A stretch of 43,662 bases of DNA from Lysobacterales bacterium (GTDB lineage: Bacteria > Pseudomonadota > Gammaproteobacteria > Xanthomonadales > SZUA-38): contig JANQOZ010000111.1 in the NCBI GenBank assembly GCA_028285525.1, forward strand, positions 1 through 43,662, in the 5' to 3' direction. Positions within the stretch are counted from its first letter, which is position 1; the number at the start of each line of letters is the position of its first letter. A program made the translations under genes and the position numbers. The notes beneath the pieces are model-generated. The model was not told the DNA's origin and searched no databases. It saw only the letters and a program-made list of their open reading frames with translations. Below are positions 15,619 to 24,706 of this stretch, one piece after another.

Positions 15619-16101
15619 TCAGTCGATTTCCAGATTCTCATGAGCGATCACCTCGATGCCGCGCTCGGCCAGCCGCGCCGCCACCCGTTTTCGCTGGCGG
15701 TATAGCAGCGGGGTCAAGGCCAGCCGGCGCCGCCGAAACTGCTCGTCCTGAAACACCCAGAAGCAGTCGCGTTCCAGCCAGTGCCGGGAGCGGTGCACCT
15801 CGTAAATGACCACCACGCTGGCGAGTTCAATATCGATCTCGATCGGGTCCGGCCAGGGTCCCGCAACGAGGCTGAACCATTCGTCGTCCACCCGGATACG
15901 CTCCACGGCATGGTTCGGCAGGAACCACACCATCACGTACAGGTCGAGCGCAAGGAGCAGCCAGAGCGTCTTTTCCAGACCCCAGCGACGATGGGCCAGC
16001 AGCGCGGCCGCGGCCAGGCCGGTCAGGGTGCCGGCCGCTATGGCCAGCTCGGCCGGGTCCCAGCTGATCGTCAACGCGTTTCTGAGAGGCACTTCCCTCA
16101 A
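15619..16101 (-). CDS. Hypothetical membrane protein (160 aa)
   Basis: Not recognised. Two hydrophobic segments near the N-terminus (about 18-36 and 44-62) are followed by a soluble domain with WFSLVAGPWPDPIEI, a likely beta-rich region, then a basic helical tail (RRRRLALTPLLYRQRKR). It probably sits in the inner membrane with the C-terminus in the cytoplasm. The frame opens with TTG at 16101; a GTG at codon 5 follows a purine-rich GAGGGAA, so the exact start is uncertain. It converges with yfcG with almost no intergenic space. Confidence 0.6.
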   Translation of the reverse strand: MREVPLRNALTISWDPAELAIAAGTLTGLAAAALLAHRRWGLEKTLWLLLALDLYVMVWFLPNHAVERIRVDDEWFSLVAGPWPDPIEIDIELASVVVIYEVHRSRHWLERDCFWVFQDEQFRRRRLALTPLLYRQRKRVAARLAERGIEVIAHENLEID

Positions 16102-16182
16102 CGCGAAAGATGGCAGAATGGCCGATCACGCGGCGTTTGCGGAACCGGTCAGGATCGTCCCGCCCGCCGAACGCTAACGTGT

Positions 16183-16431
16183 CTACATGGTGCGCGTATC
16201 GGGCTTGCCGCGCGGATCACCGCTGAAGCAGGAACCGGTCATGGAGGTTTCGAAGTCGTGGCGCTTGCGGGCGTTGTTGCAGTCAGCGCGACTGTCGTAG
16301 ACCTTGCCGCAGAACCAGTGACCGGGGATGGCACACTGCCCGACAAAATAGCGATTGCGCTTGGCGGCACAGCCCGACAGGGCCACACAGGTCAGCAAAG
16401 CAACGAGCAGGCACAGGAAATTCTTGTTCAT
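16183..16431 (-). CDS. Small cysteine-rich lipoprotein
   Basis: An 82-residue protein with a lipoprotein signal (hydrophobic FLCLLVALLTCVA, lipobox LSGC, Cys21). The mature part is short and contains four or more cysteines (GQCAIPGHWFCGK, ADCNN, GSCFSG) that could form disulfides. This suggests a membrane-tethered periplasmic or outer-membrane protein of unknown role. It is transcribed divergently from the ACT-domain gene across a ~96-base gap. Confidence 0.65.
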   Translation of the reverse strand: MNKNFLCLLVALLTCVALSGCAAKRNRYFVGQCAIPGHWFCGKVYDSRADCNNARKRHDFETSMTGSCFSGDPRGKPDTRTM

Positions 16432-16527
16432 GACAAACCCGATTCCGAACTTCCACGAAGTTTGCCGTACTACCCGGAACCTGTCCAGCAGGTCCCGGCG
16501 CCGCGCGTCTTAGGCAGCGGCAGGCCT

Positions 16528-16911
16528 ATGCGTCTGACGATCCTTCAGCCCGAGCTGGCCGTGTGCCGGCTGCAACCGGATGTCGCCGTGCCCGCCTGGC
16601 TAGGCCCAGGTTTTACCAGCGTTACGCGAACTTCGAACGAGCTGTCCGTGGTCTGTGAGCATTCACACGTGCCCGCTGGCGTCCGCCGTGAGGGGCCTTG
16701 GCGCTGTCTGGAGGTTGCCGGCCCCCTGGCGTTTTCGGAGGTGGGGATTATGGCCGCTTTGTGCGACCCGCTGGCGGCAGCCGGCATCAGCCTGTTTGCG
16801 GTCTCCACCTTTGATACCGACTACCTGCTGGTGAAGTCTGCCGATCTGACGGCAGCCTGCGAGGCGCTGCGCGGCGCCGGCCATGAGGTTGAAGATAAGC
16901 CGTCAGGCTGA
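16528..16911 (+). CDS. ACT-domain protein (CASTOR/ACT_7-like)
   Basis: A 127-residue protein with a tandem ACT-like layout. The second half has the typical LAFSEVGIMAALCDPLAAAGIS-type helix followed by FAVSTFDTDYLLVK, which matches the amino-acid-binding ACT_7/CASTOR-like family of small stand-alone ligand sensors. Ligand unknown. The ATG at 16528 has a weak AGG upstream. A long open frame extends further upstream, but it runs antisense through other genes. Its last nine bases overlap the 3' end of the convergent flavoprotein gene. Confidence 0.75.
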   Translation: MRLTILQPELAVCRLQPDVAVPAWLGPGFTSVTRTSNELSVVCEHSHVPAGVRREGPWRCLEVAGPLAFSEVGIMAALCDPLAAAGISLFAVSTFDTDYLLVKSADLTAACEALRGAGHEVEDKPSG

Positions 16912-18915
16912 GGCTGGCGACAGGCTCATTTTGGACAGCACGTACGCCAGCACGTCATCCGCATAGAGCACCCCGACAACCCGCCGCTGCTCCCGCGTGT
17001 CCACCACCGGCAGCCATTTGAAACCACGATCGCGCATCATGTTCGCCGCAATTACGCAGTTTTCACCGCTGGCGACGACCGCCGGCTGCCGGCTCATCAC
17101 CTGCTCCACCGTGGCGCCCGTCCCATGTTCCAGACCAGCGATCAGATCGGTGCGGGTGACCAACCCAACCAGCTCGGCGTCGTCGCGCACCAGCGCCAGG
17201 TCCTGACCGCTTTGGCGAAGGCCGTCGAACGCTTCCAACACTCGGCTGGTGCGCTCAAAGCTGCGGGCCGGCGGGTCGCGCATCAGGTCAGCGCAGGTGG
17301 CGTTTTCCAGCAGGCTCAACGCCTCCGGCGCGCTCTCCCAAAACGGCTGGTGCGTAAGCATGGCTCGGCGCAGCAGCGTCTCTACCGGCTTCAGCGTGGC
17401 GCTCATCCGCTGCATGAAATCACCGGCAAGGCTGATCGCCTCAATGTTGGTACGCGCCCGCAGCGCGACGTTTTCCTTCCCGAAACTGTTAAGCGTGTGG
17501 CTCCCGATCAGCTCACCGCCGCCGACCACCGCCAGCACCCGGTCTTCGCCCGATTTGTCACCGGGTTGGATGATTTCACACTCGCCCTTTTCCACCGCGT
17601 AGAGCGTTCGCCCGGCGCTGTGGGAATCGATGATCGTTTCGCCGGCGGCAAAGAAGCTGCGCGATACGGGTTGGGTTCCGGCGCCGTTGAACGCGCTGAT
17701 CTCCCGAGGAAACACCAGCTCGAAGGCCCAGTCAAAACCCACCTTGATCTTCTGCAGAAAGCTGGGCAGCTTGACCAGAAAAGCACTGCGCCAGAGCCAG
17801 AAAGCAGGAAACCCCGCGACGCGGACGCCGAGCAGCTCAGCCACGCCCCGACGCCCACCGATACCCGCCGCCACGCCGACCGGTTTGAAGCTGAACGGAC
17901 GCGTGGCGCTGCCAGCGACCTTACGCAGAATGTTCTGTGCTGCCTGCCGACCCTGGCGCTCGGCGAACTGCGCTGTCGGCGGTGCGGTCTTGCCGTCGTG
18001 CTGGTTAGGAACCCAAGCACAGTCCCCGACGGCCCACAGGCCGGGATGCCCTTTGACCTGCATGTCCGGATCGGTGACAACACGTCCGCCTTCGGTCTCA
18101 ACCGCCAGGCGCTGGACCAGGTCGGTTGCCGTGTTGCCGATCGTGCAGACCACCGTGCCGCCCTCGATCATCTCGCCGCTGTTGAGCTCGACACCACGGC
18201 GCGTCACGACCGACGCGCGGGCCTGCAGCACAAATTTCACCCCGTGCTTTTTCATCCGCGCGATCGCAAAATCGCGCAGGCGGGAGTTGACCTCCGGCAG
18301 GATCTGCTCGCGAGAATGAATCAGCGTCACCTGGATGTCGTCCGGGAGAATATTGTCGTAGTACTTGAGAGCGTGCTGGGCCAGATCGTTGATTTCACCG
18401 GCTACCTCAACGCCGCTGAAGCCGCCGCCGATCACCACAAACGAGGTCAGCCAGCGGCGCCGGTCGGAGTCCTCACAGGCGTCCGCCTGCTCCAGCCGTT
18501 CCATCACCCGCTGGCGCATGGCGATGGCGTCACCGATCGACTTGAGCGGCAGCGCGTTGGTCACCATCCCCGGAACCCGACCTAAGTCGACCCGGTTACC
18601 CACCGCAATCACCAGTTCATCAAAGCCGGTCCGGCCGATACTGCCGTCGTACCGCTGATAGGTCAGCTCGCGCGCTTCGGGATCCACCTCCAGCACCCTC
18701 TCGCTGCGGCAGTGCACGTTCTTCAGCATCTGTCGCAGGGGTGCGGTGATGGCCCTGGGGTTCAGCGATGAACCCGCCACGTCCGCCAGCAGCGGCGTAA
18801 ACACCATGTGGTTCACCGGATTGAAGAGCGTCACGTTGACCTTCTTCGAAGCACCCAGAACCTTCGCGCACTTCACGCCGGCAAATCCGCCGCCCACGAT
18901 GACTACCTTATTCAT
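16903..18915 (-). CDS. NDH-2-like flavoprotein fused to cNMP-binding and CBS domains
   Basis: A 670-residue three-part protein. Residues 1-400 form a type II NADH dehydrogenase-like oxidoreductase: FAD Rossmann motif GGGFAG (8-13), NAD(P) motif GGGFSG (163-168), second FAD motif AVGDCA near 295-300, and a C-terminal hydrophobic/amphipathic region (365-402) that could bind the membrane. About 415-510 reads as a Crp-like cyclic-nucleotide-binding barrel (AAGETIIDSHSAGRTLYAVEKGECEII). About 540-665 is a CBS pair (LVTRTDLIAGLE and VLYADDVLAYVL). Ordinary NDH-2 proteins end near 430 residues, so regulation of respiratory electron entry by cyclic nucleotide and/or an adenosine ligand is a reasonable inference. 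It lies downstream of doxX, with a strong terminator between them. Confidence 0.88.
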   Translation of the reverse strand: MNKVVIVGGGFAGVKCAKVLGASKKVNVTLFNPVNHMVFTPLLADVAGSSLNPRAITAPLRQMLKNVHCRSERVLEVDPEARELTYQRYDGSIGRTGFDELVIAVGNRVDLGRVPGMVTNALPLKSIGDAIAMRQRVMERLEQADACEDSDRRRWLTSFVVIGGGFSGVEVAGEINDLAQHALKYYDNILPDDIQVTLIHSREQILPEVNSRLRDFAIARMKKHGVKFVLQARASVVTRRGVELNSGEMIEGGTVVCTIGNTATDLVQRLAVETEGGRVVTDPDMQVKGHPGLWAVGDCAWVPNQHDGKTAPPTAQFAERQGRQAAQNILRKVAGSATRPFSFKPVGVAAGIGGRRGVAELLGVRVAGFPAFWLWRSAFLVKLPSFLQKIKVGFDWAFELVFPREISAFNGAGTQPVSRSFFAAGETIIDSHSAGRTLYAVEKGECEIIQPGDKSGEDRVLAVVGGGELIGSHTLNSFGKENVALRARTNIEAISLAGDFMQRMSATLKPVETLLRRAMLTHQPFWESAPEALSLLENATCADLMRDPPARSFERTSRVLEAFDGLRQSGQDLALVRDDAELVGLVTRTDLIAGLEHGTGATVEQVMSRQPAVVASGENCVIAANMMRDRGFKWLPVVDTREQRRVVGVLYADDVLAYVLSKMSLSPASA

Positions 18916-18950
18916 CAGCCTCGCTCCTACCTATCTCCCAATAAGCGCCC

Positions 18951-18987
18951 AAAAAAAAGCCCGATCCCGGCGGGAGGCCAGAATCGG
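18951..18987 (-). terminator. Rho-independent terminator after doxX
   Basis: An 11-base-pair stem (18961-18971 with 18977-18987, two G-U pairs on the minus-strand RNA) and a five-base loop are followed on the minus strand by eight consecutive U residues (complement of 18951-18958). It stands 23 bases beyond the DoxX stop and before the flavoprotein start (18915), so these two neighbours are separate transcription units. Confidence 0.9.
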
Positions 18988-19009
18988 ACCTTGGCTGCTG
19001 TCCGTCGCC

Positions 19010-19600
19010 CTATTCCTTCTTAAAGAAGCGGCCCAGCCAATAGTCGACGCTGACAAACTTGCCGGCACCCAGCCCCATCAGCGCCATCAGCATCAGGAAG
19101 TAGGTGGCGGCCCACTCGATGCCGTTTTTGTTGATGGTGATTGAGCCAGCTTCGGTCAGGTAGCTGTAGTTGCCGTGCCGGCGCAGCAGCGAGCGGGCCT
19201 TGCTGCGGCGCTCAACGCCGGCTTCAATCAGGTCCTCACGCCACTCCCAGGGAGCGGTCAGCTCGGTTTCCGGGCCCACGTGCCAGCCGTTCTCCCAGTG
19301 AACGGTGGTCGCCGCAACCACCATCGTGAACATCAGGGGAATCACAATCCAGCGGACCGCCAGACCGGCAACCAGCAGCCAGCCGCCGACGAGCTCGGTG
19401 CCGCCAGCCACGTAGGCCATCAGCTCCGGCGCCGGAATGCCGAGGCTGCCAAAGTACTGCCCGATGCTCTCGGCGTGCGAAAGTTTGTTGGTGCCGGCGA
19501 GGATAAAGATCGGCGCTAAGTAAACACGCAGACCCACGGAGGCCAGAAAAGCCCCGACCGAGGCAACTACGCCCTGTAGCGTCTGAATCAAACCCGTCAT
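19010..19600 (-). CDS. DoxX-family membrane protein
   Basis: A 196-residue inner-membrane protein with four hydrophobic helices. The first contains RVYLAPIFILAGTNKL, the second pair PELMAYVAGGTELVGGWLLVAG and VIPLMFTMVVAATTVHW, and the last ATYFLMLMALMGLGAG. This is the DoxX/DoxD-like pattern. A polar insert of about 45 residues (including the WEWREDLIEAGVERR region) lies between helices 3 and 4, longer than in minimal DoxX proteins. DoxX relatives are linked to quinone-dependent redox processes, but their reactions are mostly undefined. The gene is followed by a strong terminator and lies 95 bases downstream of sdhB. Confidence 0.85.
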   Translation of the reverse strand: MTGLIQTLQGVVASVGAFLASVGLRVYLAPIFILAGTNKLSHAESIGQYFGSLGIPAPELMAYVAGGTELVGGWLLVAGLAVRWIVIPLMFTMVVAATTVHWENGWHVGPETELTAPWEWREDLIEAGVERRSKARSLLRRHGNYSYLTEAGSITINKNGIEWAATYFLMLMALMGLGAGKFVSVDYWLGRFFKKE

Positions 19601-19695
19601 TTTCGTTCCCCTGCAATCTCGTTAGGTTGCGTAATAAGAAACGACTAAGCCGGATTATCTTTCACCCCATCGTCACATCGATGGAAACCCGCGGA

Positions 19696-20478
19696 CTACA
19701 CGCCCCGTCGGGCCATCAGCATTTTCTTGATTTCGGCGATGGCTTTAGCCGGATTCAGGCCCTTTGGACAGGTTTTAGTGCAGTTCATGATGGTGTGGCA
19801 GCGGTAGAGCCTGAAAGGGTCTTCCAGGTCGTCCAGCCGCTCACCGGTGGCCTCATCGCGAGAGTCGATGATCCAGCGATAGGCCTGCAGCAGGATCGCC
19901 GGCCCCAGGTAGCGGTCTCCGTTCCACCAGTAGCTCGGGCAGGACGTTGAGCAGCAGGCGCACAGGATGCACTCGTACAGGCCGTCCAGCTTCTCCCGAT
20001 CTTCCTTCGACTGCAGCCGCTCCTTGTCAGCGGGTGCGACCGAGCTCGTACGAATCCAGGGCTTGATCGACGCGTGCTGCGCGTAGAAGTGGGTCATGTC
20101 CGGCACCAGGTCCTTCACCACCGGCATGTGCGGCAGCGGATAGACCTTCACGTCACCCTTGATGTCCTTGATCGGCTTGGTGCAGGCCAGCGTATTGGTG
20201 CCGTCGATGTTCATCGCGCACGAGCCGCAGATACCCTCGCGACAGGACCGCCGCAGCGTCAGGGTGGTATCGATCTCGTTTTTGATCTTCAGCAGACCGT
20301 CCAGCACCATCGGGCCGCACGAATCCATGTCCACCTCGTAGGTGTCGGTGCGCGGATTTTCACCGGCATCCGGATCCCAACGGTAGACCTTGAAGCGCTT
20401 CACGTTCTTGGCGCCGTTGGCGGAAAAGACCTTTCCGGGCTTGATCTTCGAGTTTCTAGGCAGGGTAAATTTAGCCAT
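19696..20478 (-). CDS. sdhB: Succinate dehydrogenase iron-sulfur subunit
   Basis: The 260-residue electron-transfer subunit of complex II, passing electrons from FAD to ubiquinone. The [2Fe-2S] cluster ligands are Cys79, 84, 87 and 99 (CREGICGSC then TLAC). The [4Fe-4S] motif is [11 protein letters not shown] (170-180), and the [3Fe-4S] ligands are in [15 protein letters not shown] short extra N-terminus (about 25 residues, basic) precedes the usual FKVYRWDPD start. AGGAT stands just before the ATG. It is the last gene of sdhC-D-A-B, about 27 bases after sdhA. Confidence 0.97.
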   Translation of the reverse strand: MAKFTLPRNSKIKPGKVFSANGAKNVKRFKVYRWDPDAGENPRTDTYEVDMDSCGPMVLDGLLKIKNEIDTTLTLRRSCREGICGSCAMNIDGTNTLACTKPIKDIKGDVKVYPLPHMPVVKDLVPDMTHFYAQHASIKPWIRTSSVAPADKERLQSKEDREKLDGLYECILCACCSTSCPSYWWNGDRYLGPAILLQAYRWIIDSRDEATGERLDDLEDPFRLYRCHTIMNCTKTCPKGLNPAKAIAEIKKMLMARRGV

Positions 20479-20505
20479 TAATCCTATCTCTAATGCTCTC
20501 TTGCC

Positions 20506-22296
20506 TTAGTACGTTCTTGCCTTGGGCGGAACGGCTTCGACGTCGTCCGTCATGGTCTCGAGGTGGACCGGGCGATAGTCAAAGCTGACCGACCCCTCGT
20601 CCGACACCCATGCGAGCGTATGCTTCATCCAGTTCTCGTCGTCCCGATCCGGATAGTCCTCGTGGGCATGCGCCCCGCGCGACTCTTTCCGATTGGCCGC
20701 GCTGGTGATGGTGGCGACGGCACAGGACAACAGGTTCTGAAGTTCGAGTGTCTCGATGAGGTCTGAGTTCCAGATCAGCGACGTATCGTTCACCTGTACG
20801 TCTTCGAACGACCGATACACCTCGTTCATCTTCTCCACGCCCTCGGCCAGCGTCTCGTCGGTGCGGAACACCGCGGCGTGCTCCTGCATGGTGGCCTGCA
20901 TCGCAGCGCGGATACTCGCGGTACCCGTTTCGCCCTTGGCGTAGCGCAGCCGATCCAGGTTGCCGAGCGCGCGATCGAGCGACGCCTGTGGCGTCTTCGG
21001 ATGCGGCTGGTCCGGTTTCATCGTTGCACCGCAGTGCTGCGCAACCGATCGACCGAAGACGATCAGGTCCAGCAGCGAATTGGAGCCCAGGCGGTTGGCG
21101 CCATGCACCGAGACCGAGGCCGCCTCACCAATGGAGTAGAGCCCCGGAACAAGCTTGTTGGGGTCTCCACCTTCGCCGGACCGAACTTCACCGTGATAGT
21201 TGGTGGGAATGCCGCCCATGTTGTAGTGCACGGTCGGCAGCACCGGAATCGGCTCTTTCGTCACGTCAACGCCGGCGAAAATCTGCGCCGTCTCCGAGAT
21301 GCCCGGCAGCCGCTCTTCGATCACGTCAGCACCGAGGTGAGACAGGTTCAGATGGACGTGGTCTTTGTTTGGCCCCACACCTCGACCCTCGCGGATCTCG
21401 ATGGTGCTCGAACGACTGACCACGTCGCGGGACGCCAGGTCTTTCGCGTTCGGGGCGTAGCGCTCCATGTAGCGCTCGCCGTCGGAGTTGGTGAGATAGC
21501 CACCTTCGCCGCGCACGCCTTCGGTGATCAGTACACCAGCGCCGTAGACGCCGGTGGGGTGAAACTGCACAAACTCCATGTCTTCGAGCGGCAACCCGGC
21601 CCGTACGACCATGCCGTTACCGTCGCCGGTACAGGTGTGCGCGGAAGTCGCCGAAAACCAGGCGCGGCCGTAGCCACCGGTCGCCAGCACCACCGCATGG
21701 GTCTTGAACAGGTGCAGCTTACCGGTGTTCATCTCCAGCGCCAGCACACCCCGACAGGCCCCCTCGTCGTCCATGATCAGATCGAGGGCAAAAAACTCGA
21801 TAAAAAACTGGGCGTCGTGCTTCAGCGACTGCTGGTACAGCGTGTGGAGGATAGCGTGGCCGGTCCGGTCGGCCGCCGCGCAGGTGCGCTGCGCCGTGCC
21901 TTCGCCGAAATGGGTCGTCATCCCGCCGAACGGCCGCTGATAGATCTTGCCTTCCTCGGTTCGCGAAAAGGGCACGCCGTAGTGCTCCAGCTCGATCACC
22001 GACGGAATCGCCTCCCGGCACATGTATTCGATCGCGTCCTGATCGCCGAGCCAGTCCGACCCTTTGATCGTGTCGTACATATGCCAGCGCCAGTCGTCTT
22101 CTCCCATGTTGGCCAGCGCGGCGCTCATGCCGCCCTGAGCCGCCACGGTGTGGCTGCGGGTGGGAAATACTTTGGTCAGGCACGCTGTCTTGAGCCCGGT
22201 AGCCGCCATGCCCATCGTGGCCCGCAGCCCGGCGCCGCCGGCCCCGACCACCAGACAGTCGTACTGGTGTTCAATCAGCGAGTAATCGTTACTCAA
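20506..22296 (-). CDS. sdhA: Succinate dehydrogenase flavoprotein subunit
   Basis: Catalytic subunit of complex II (succinate to fumarate), 596 residues. The N-terminal FAD-binding GAGGAG is near 18-23 and the covalent-FAD histidine is in [10 protein letters not shown] (His49). [11 protein letters not shown] and [13 protein letters not shown] are conserved substrate-domain blocks. The start is a TTG at 22296, chosen because AGGAGG lies six bases upstream and the protein then begins at the family's normal point; the frame stays open further upstream through sdhD. The TTGA junction overlaps the sdhD stop by four bases, so translation is probably coupled. Confidence 0.97.
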   Translation of the reverse strand: MSNDYSLIEHQYDCLVVGAGGAGLRATMGMAATGLKTACLTKVFPTRSHTVAAQGGMSAALANMGEDDWRWHMYDTIKGSDWLGDQDAIEYMCREAIPSVIELEHYGVPFSRTEEGKIYQRPFGGMTTHFGEGTAQRTCAAADRTGHAILHTLYQQSLKHDAQFFIEFFALDLIMDDEGACRGVLALEMNTGKLHLFKTHAVVLATGGYGRAWFSATSAHTCTGDGNGMVVRAGLPLEDMEFVQFHPTGVYGAGVLITEGVRGEGGYLTNSDGERYMERYAPNAKDLASRDVVSRSSTIEIREGRGVGPNKDHVHLNLSHLGADVIEERLPGISETAQIFAGVDVTKEPIPVLPTVHYNMGGIPTNYHGEVRSGEGGDPNKLVPGLYSIGEAASVSVHGANRLGSNSLLDLIVFGRSVAQHCGATMKPDQPHPKTPQASLDRALGNLDRLRYAKGETGTASIRAAMQATMQEHAAVFRTDETLAEGVEKMNEVYRSFEDVQVNDTSLIWNSDLIETLELQNLLSCAVATITSAANRKESRGAHAHEDYPDRDDENWMKHTLAWVSDEGSVSFDYRPVHLETMTDDVEAVPPKARTY

Positions 22297-22679
22297 CTCA
22301 CTCCTCCTGTAACAACCTTGAGGATGGCAATCACCGACACCGCAACGCCCAGCAGCGACGCGAGCTTCACCGCAACATGCGCGGTGAACTCCATCCATGG
22401 ATTATGTATGTAGTCTTCGATCACCACCTGCAGACCCAGCTGCGCGTGCCAGAGCACCGCCACAACCCAGCAGGCCAGCAGCGCGGCGTTGAGCGGGCTG
22501 GCAACGAGCTCGCGAACGGTGGCGTAATTAACGCTCTGGGTCTTGAGCAGCAGAACCACCACCCAGATGGTCAGTGGCGCGAGCGCAATGGCCGTCAGCC
22601 GCTGCAGCCACCAGTGCTCGACGCCGGCTTTGGCTGAACCTTTGCCGATGACCCTGGCGAGTGGGTGCTCGAGATTCAT
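22293..22679 (-). CDS. sdhD: Succinate dehydrogenase membrane anchor subunit D
   Basis: A 128-residue hydrophobic anchor with three transmembrane helices that helps form the quinone and heme b site. [16 protein letters not shown] is the characteristic block holding the heme/quinone-site residues, and [17 protein letters not shown] is the usual first helix entry. The ATG at 22679 overlaps the sdhC stop (ATGA). Its final codons contain the AGGAGG that serves as the sdhA ribosome-binding site. Confidence 0.95.
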   Translation of the reverse strand: MNLEHPLARVIGKGSAKAGVEHWWLQRLTAIALAPLTIWVVVLLLKTQSVNYATVRELVASPLNAALLACWVVAVLWHAQLGLQVVIEDYIHNPWMEFTAHVAVKLASLLGVAVSVIAILKVVTGGVS

Positions 22680-23059
22680 GCGCCACCCCCAAAGATCAGC
22701 GCAGCGCAGATGCCGGTGGCGACCAGGCTGAACAGCACAACAATCCAGCCGGTTTGATAGGCCGACTTGAGCTCCAGGCCGTGCCCGGTATCCCAAAGGA
22801 GATGCCGCAGGCCGTTAGCCAGGTGGTAAAACAGCGAGAAGACCATCGCCAGCAGCACCAGCTTCCCCAGCAGGTGGCTGACCAGCGCCTGAGCGCTCGC
22901 AAAGGCCTCTGCCCCGCTCGAAAGCGCGTAAATCCAGTAGACAACAAACACGGCGCCAAGCGACAGAAAAACGCCTGTGGCCCGGTGCATGATGGAGAGC
23001 GTTGAGGTCAGCTGCGGCTTGTAAACCTGCAGGTGCGGGGATAGCGGTCTATCCTGCAT
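22676..23059 (-). CDS. sdhC: Succinate dehydrogenase cytochrome b556 subunit C
   Basis: A 127-residue membrane anchor with three helices. The N-terminal RPLSPHLQVYKPQLTS and SIMHRATGVFL are the standard SdhC start. HLANGLRHLLWDTGH contains the heme b ligand histidine. A strong GGAGG stands five bases before the ATG at 23059, and the malic enzyme gene ends only 25 bases upstream, so sdh is probably transcribed as part of a longer operon. Confidence 0.96.
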   Translation of the reverse strand: MQDRPLSPHLQVYKPQLTSTLSIMHRATGVFLSLGAVFVVYWIYALSSGAEAFASAQALVSHLLGKLVLLAMVFSLFYHLANGLRHLLWDTGHGLELKSAYQTGWIVVLFSLVATGICAALIFGGGA

Positions 23060-23084
23060 ATTTCCTCCGAAATACGATTAGCAT

Positions 23085-24704
23085 TCAGTAAAACGGGTCG
23101 TACATGGTGGGAGCAATCGTAGCTTCCCAGTTGTCGACGGACCGTGTTGCCAGGCCTTCAGCTTCGGCCTGTTTGGCGACCGCCGCGGCAATCGCTAGCG
23201 AGACCTTGCGAATGTCGGACAGCGGCGGATAAATCGACCCGGCGGCGAGATCACTGTCGCTCACGTCCTCCGCCAGAGCCTTGACCGAGGCGAGGAACAT
23301 GCCGTCAGAAATCCGGCTGGCGCCGCAGGCGATCGCGCCCAGGCCGATACCCGGGAAGATGTAGGCGTTGTTGCCCTGCCCCGGCCGCCTGACCTCACCG
23401 TGAAAGTCGACCAGCCCAAAGGGACTGCCGCTGGCGAAGATGGCCCGCCCGTCGGTCCACTCGTAGGCCTCCAGCGCGGTACATTCGGCGTTGGTGGTCG
23501 GATTGGAGAGCGCGAACACCGCCGGTCGTTCGGTGACGCTGGCCAGCAGATGCAGCGACTCTTCGCTGAAGGTGCCAGGTCGTCCGGTGGCGCCGATAAG
23601 CGCCGTCGGCTTGTGCGCCTCGACGGCCTCGTGAAAGGACATCTCCGGCAGGTCGTGAGCATAAGGCACGTTGTGCGGCGCGATGCGCTCGCTGTTTTTG
23701 GTCAACAGCCCGCGCGAGTTGCAGAACCACAGGCGCGAGCACGCCTCGTCTTCTGACAGCCCGGCTTCCACCAGCGCCGAAACCATCAGATCGCCGATGC
23801 CCGTGGCCGCGGAACCGGCGCCCAGGAACAGAATACGCTGGTCCTTGAACGGCGTGCCGGAGATTCGGGTGGCGGCAAAGACGCCGGCCAGCACCACTGC
23901 AGCGGTCCCCTGGATGTCGTCGTTGAAGCACAGCACCTCGTCTTTGTAGCGTTCCAGCAGCCGGTAGGCGTTGGCCGTGACAAAGTCTTCGAACTGGATC
24001 AGGACACCGGGAAACACCTTCTGGGTCGCCTGGACAAACTCGTCGATCAGCTCATCGTACGCTTCACCGCGCACCCGATCCTGGATCAGGCCGAGGTACA
24101 TATCGTTTTCGCGCACCGTGTGATTGTTGGTGCCCACATCGATCATGACCGGCAGACACTGGCTTGGATGAATCCCGGCGCAGGCGACGTACAGCGACAG
24201 CTTGCCGATGGGAATACCCATCCCGTTCGCCCCGAGATCACCCAGACCCAGAATCCGCTCACCGTCGGTGACCACGATGATCCGCACGTCCTCTTCGTAC
24301 CAGTTTCTCAGCAGCTCCTCGATCCGCCCGCGATCATTGATCGTCAGGTAGATGCCCCGCGGCCGGCGAAAGATGGCAGCAAACTCTTTGCACGCCTGGC
24401 CGACAGTTGGGGTGTAGATGAGCGGCATCACCTCTTCGATATGGTCGATGACGGAGCGGTAGAACAGCGTTTCGTTCCGATCGAGAAGGCCCTGCAGGTA
24501 GATGTGCCGATCCAGATCGCTGTCCTTCTTGCGAAGGTGTGACTGGACGCGCTTGACGTGCTCATCGAGACTCAGCACCCGCGGCGGCAGCAGGCCGCGC
24601 AGCTTGTACTGATCGCGCTCCGCTTCGCTGAACCCCGTGCTCTTGTTGAACGCCGGGTCGAGCAGCCTGCGCTGCCCGAGCTTCTCCTCTGACGGTTCGG
24701 CCAT
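23085..24704 (-). CDS. maeA: NAD-dependent malic enzyme
   Basis: Oxidative decarboxylation of malate to pyruvate, cytosolic, 539 residues, close to E. coli MaeA length. Diagnostic parts are IYTPTVGQACKEFA (catalytic Tyr), RPRGIYLT, FEDFVTANA and CFNDDIQGTAAV (metal-binding acidic residues), the Rossmann GAGSAATGIGDL, and ALSNPTTNAECT. This is the large NAD-type malic enzyme rather than the multidomain NADP form with a phosphotransacetylase-like tail. Its ATG is two bases from the stop of the acetolactate-synthase-like gene, and sdhC follows within 25 bases. The gene therefore links malate oxidation with a pyruvate-consuming enzyme upstream and complex II downstream. Confidence 0.95.
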   Translation of the reverse strand: MAEPSEEKLGQRRLLDPAFNKSTGFSEAERDQYKLRGLLPPRVLSLDEHVKRVQSHLRKKDSDLDRHIYLQGLLDRNETLFYRSVIDHIEEVMPLIYTPTVGQACKEFAAIFRRPRGIYLTINDRGRIEELLRNWYEEDVRIIVVTDGERILGLGDLGANGMGIPIGKLSLYVACAGIHPSQCLPVMIDVGTNNHTVRENDMYLGLIQDRVRGEAYDELIDEFVQATQKVFPGVLIQFEDFVTANAYRLLERYKDEVLCFNDDIQGTAAVVLAGVFAATRISGTPFKDQRILFLGAGSAATGIGDLMVSALVEAGLSEDEACSRLWFCNSRGLLTKNSERIAPHNVPYAHDLPEMSFHEAVEAHKPTALIGATGRPGTFSEESLHLLASVTERPAVFALSNPTTNAECTALEAYEWTDGRAIFASGSPFGLVDFHGEVRRPGQGNNAYIFPGIGLGAIACGASRISDGMFLASVKALAEDVSDSDLAAGSIYPPLSDIRKVSLAIAAAVAKQAEAEGLATRSVDNWEATIAPTMYDPFY

Positions 24705-24706
24705 GG

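Noticed and set aside
15781-16527. Long plus-strand frame continuous with the ACT-domain gene
   Set aside because: It lies antisense to a membrane-protein gene and a lipoprotein gene with better signals; long spurious frames are common in high-GC DNA.
17125-18585. 486-codon plus-strand frame
   Set aside because: It is fully antisense to the flavoprotein fusion, which has clear motifs throughout.
20878-22413. 511-codon plus-strand frame
   Set aside because: It is antisense to sdhA and sdhD; composition artefact of high GC.
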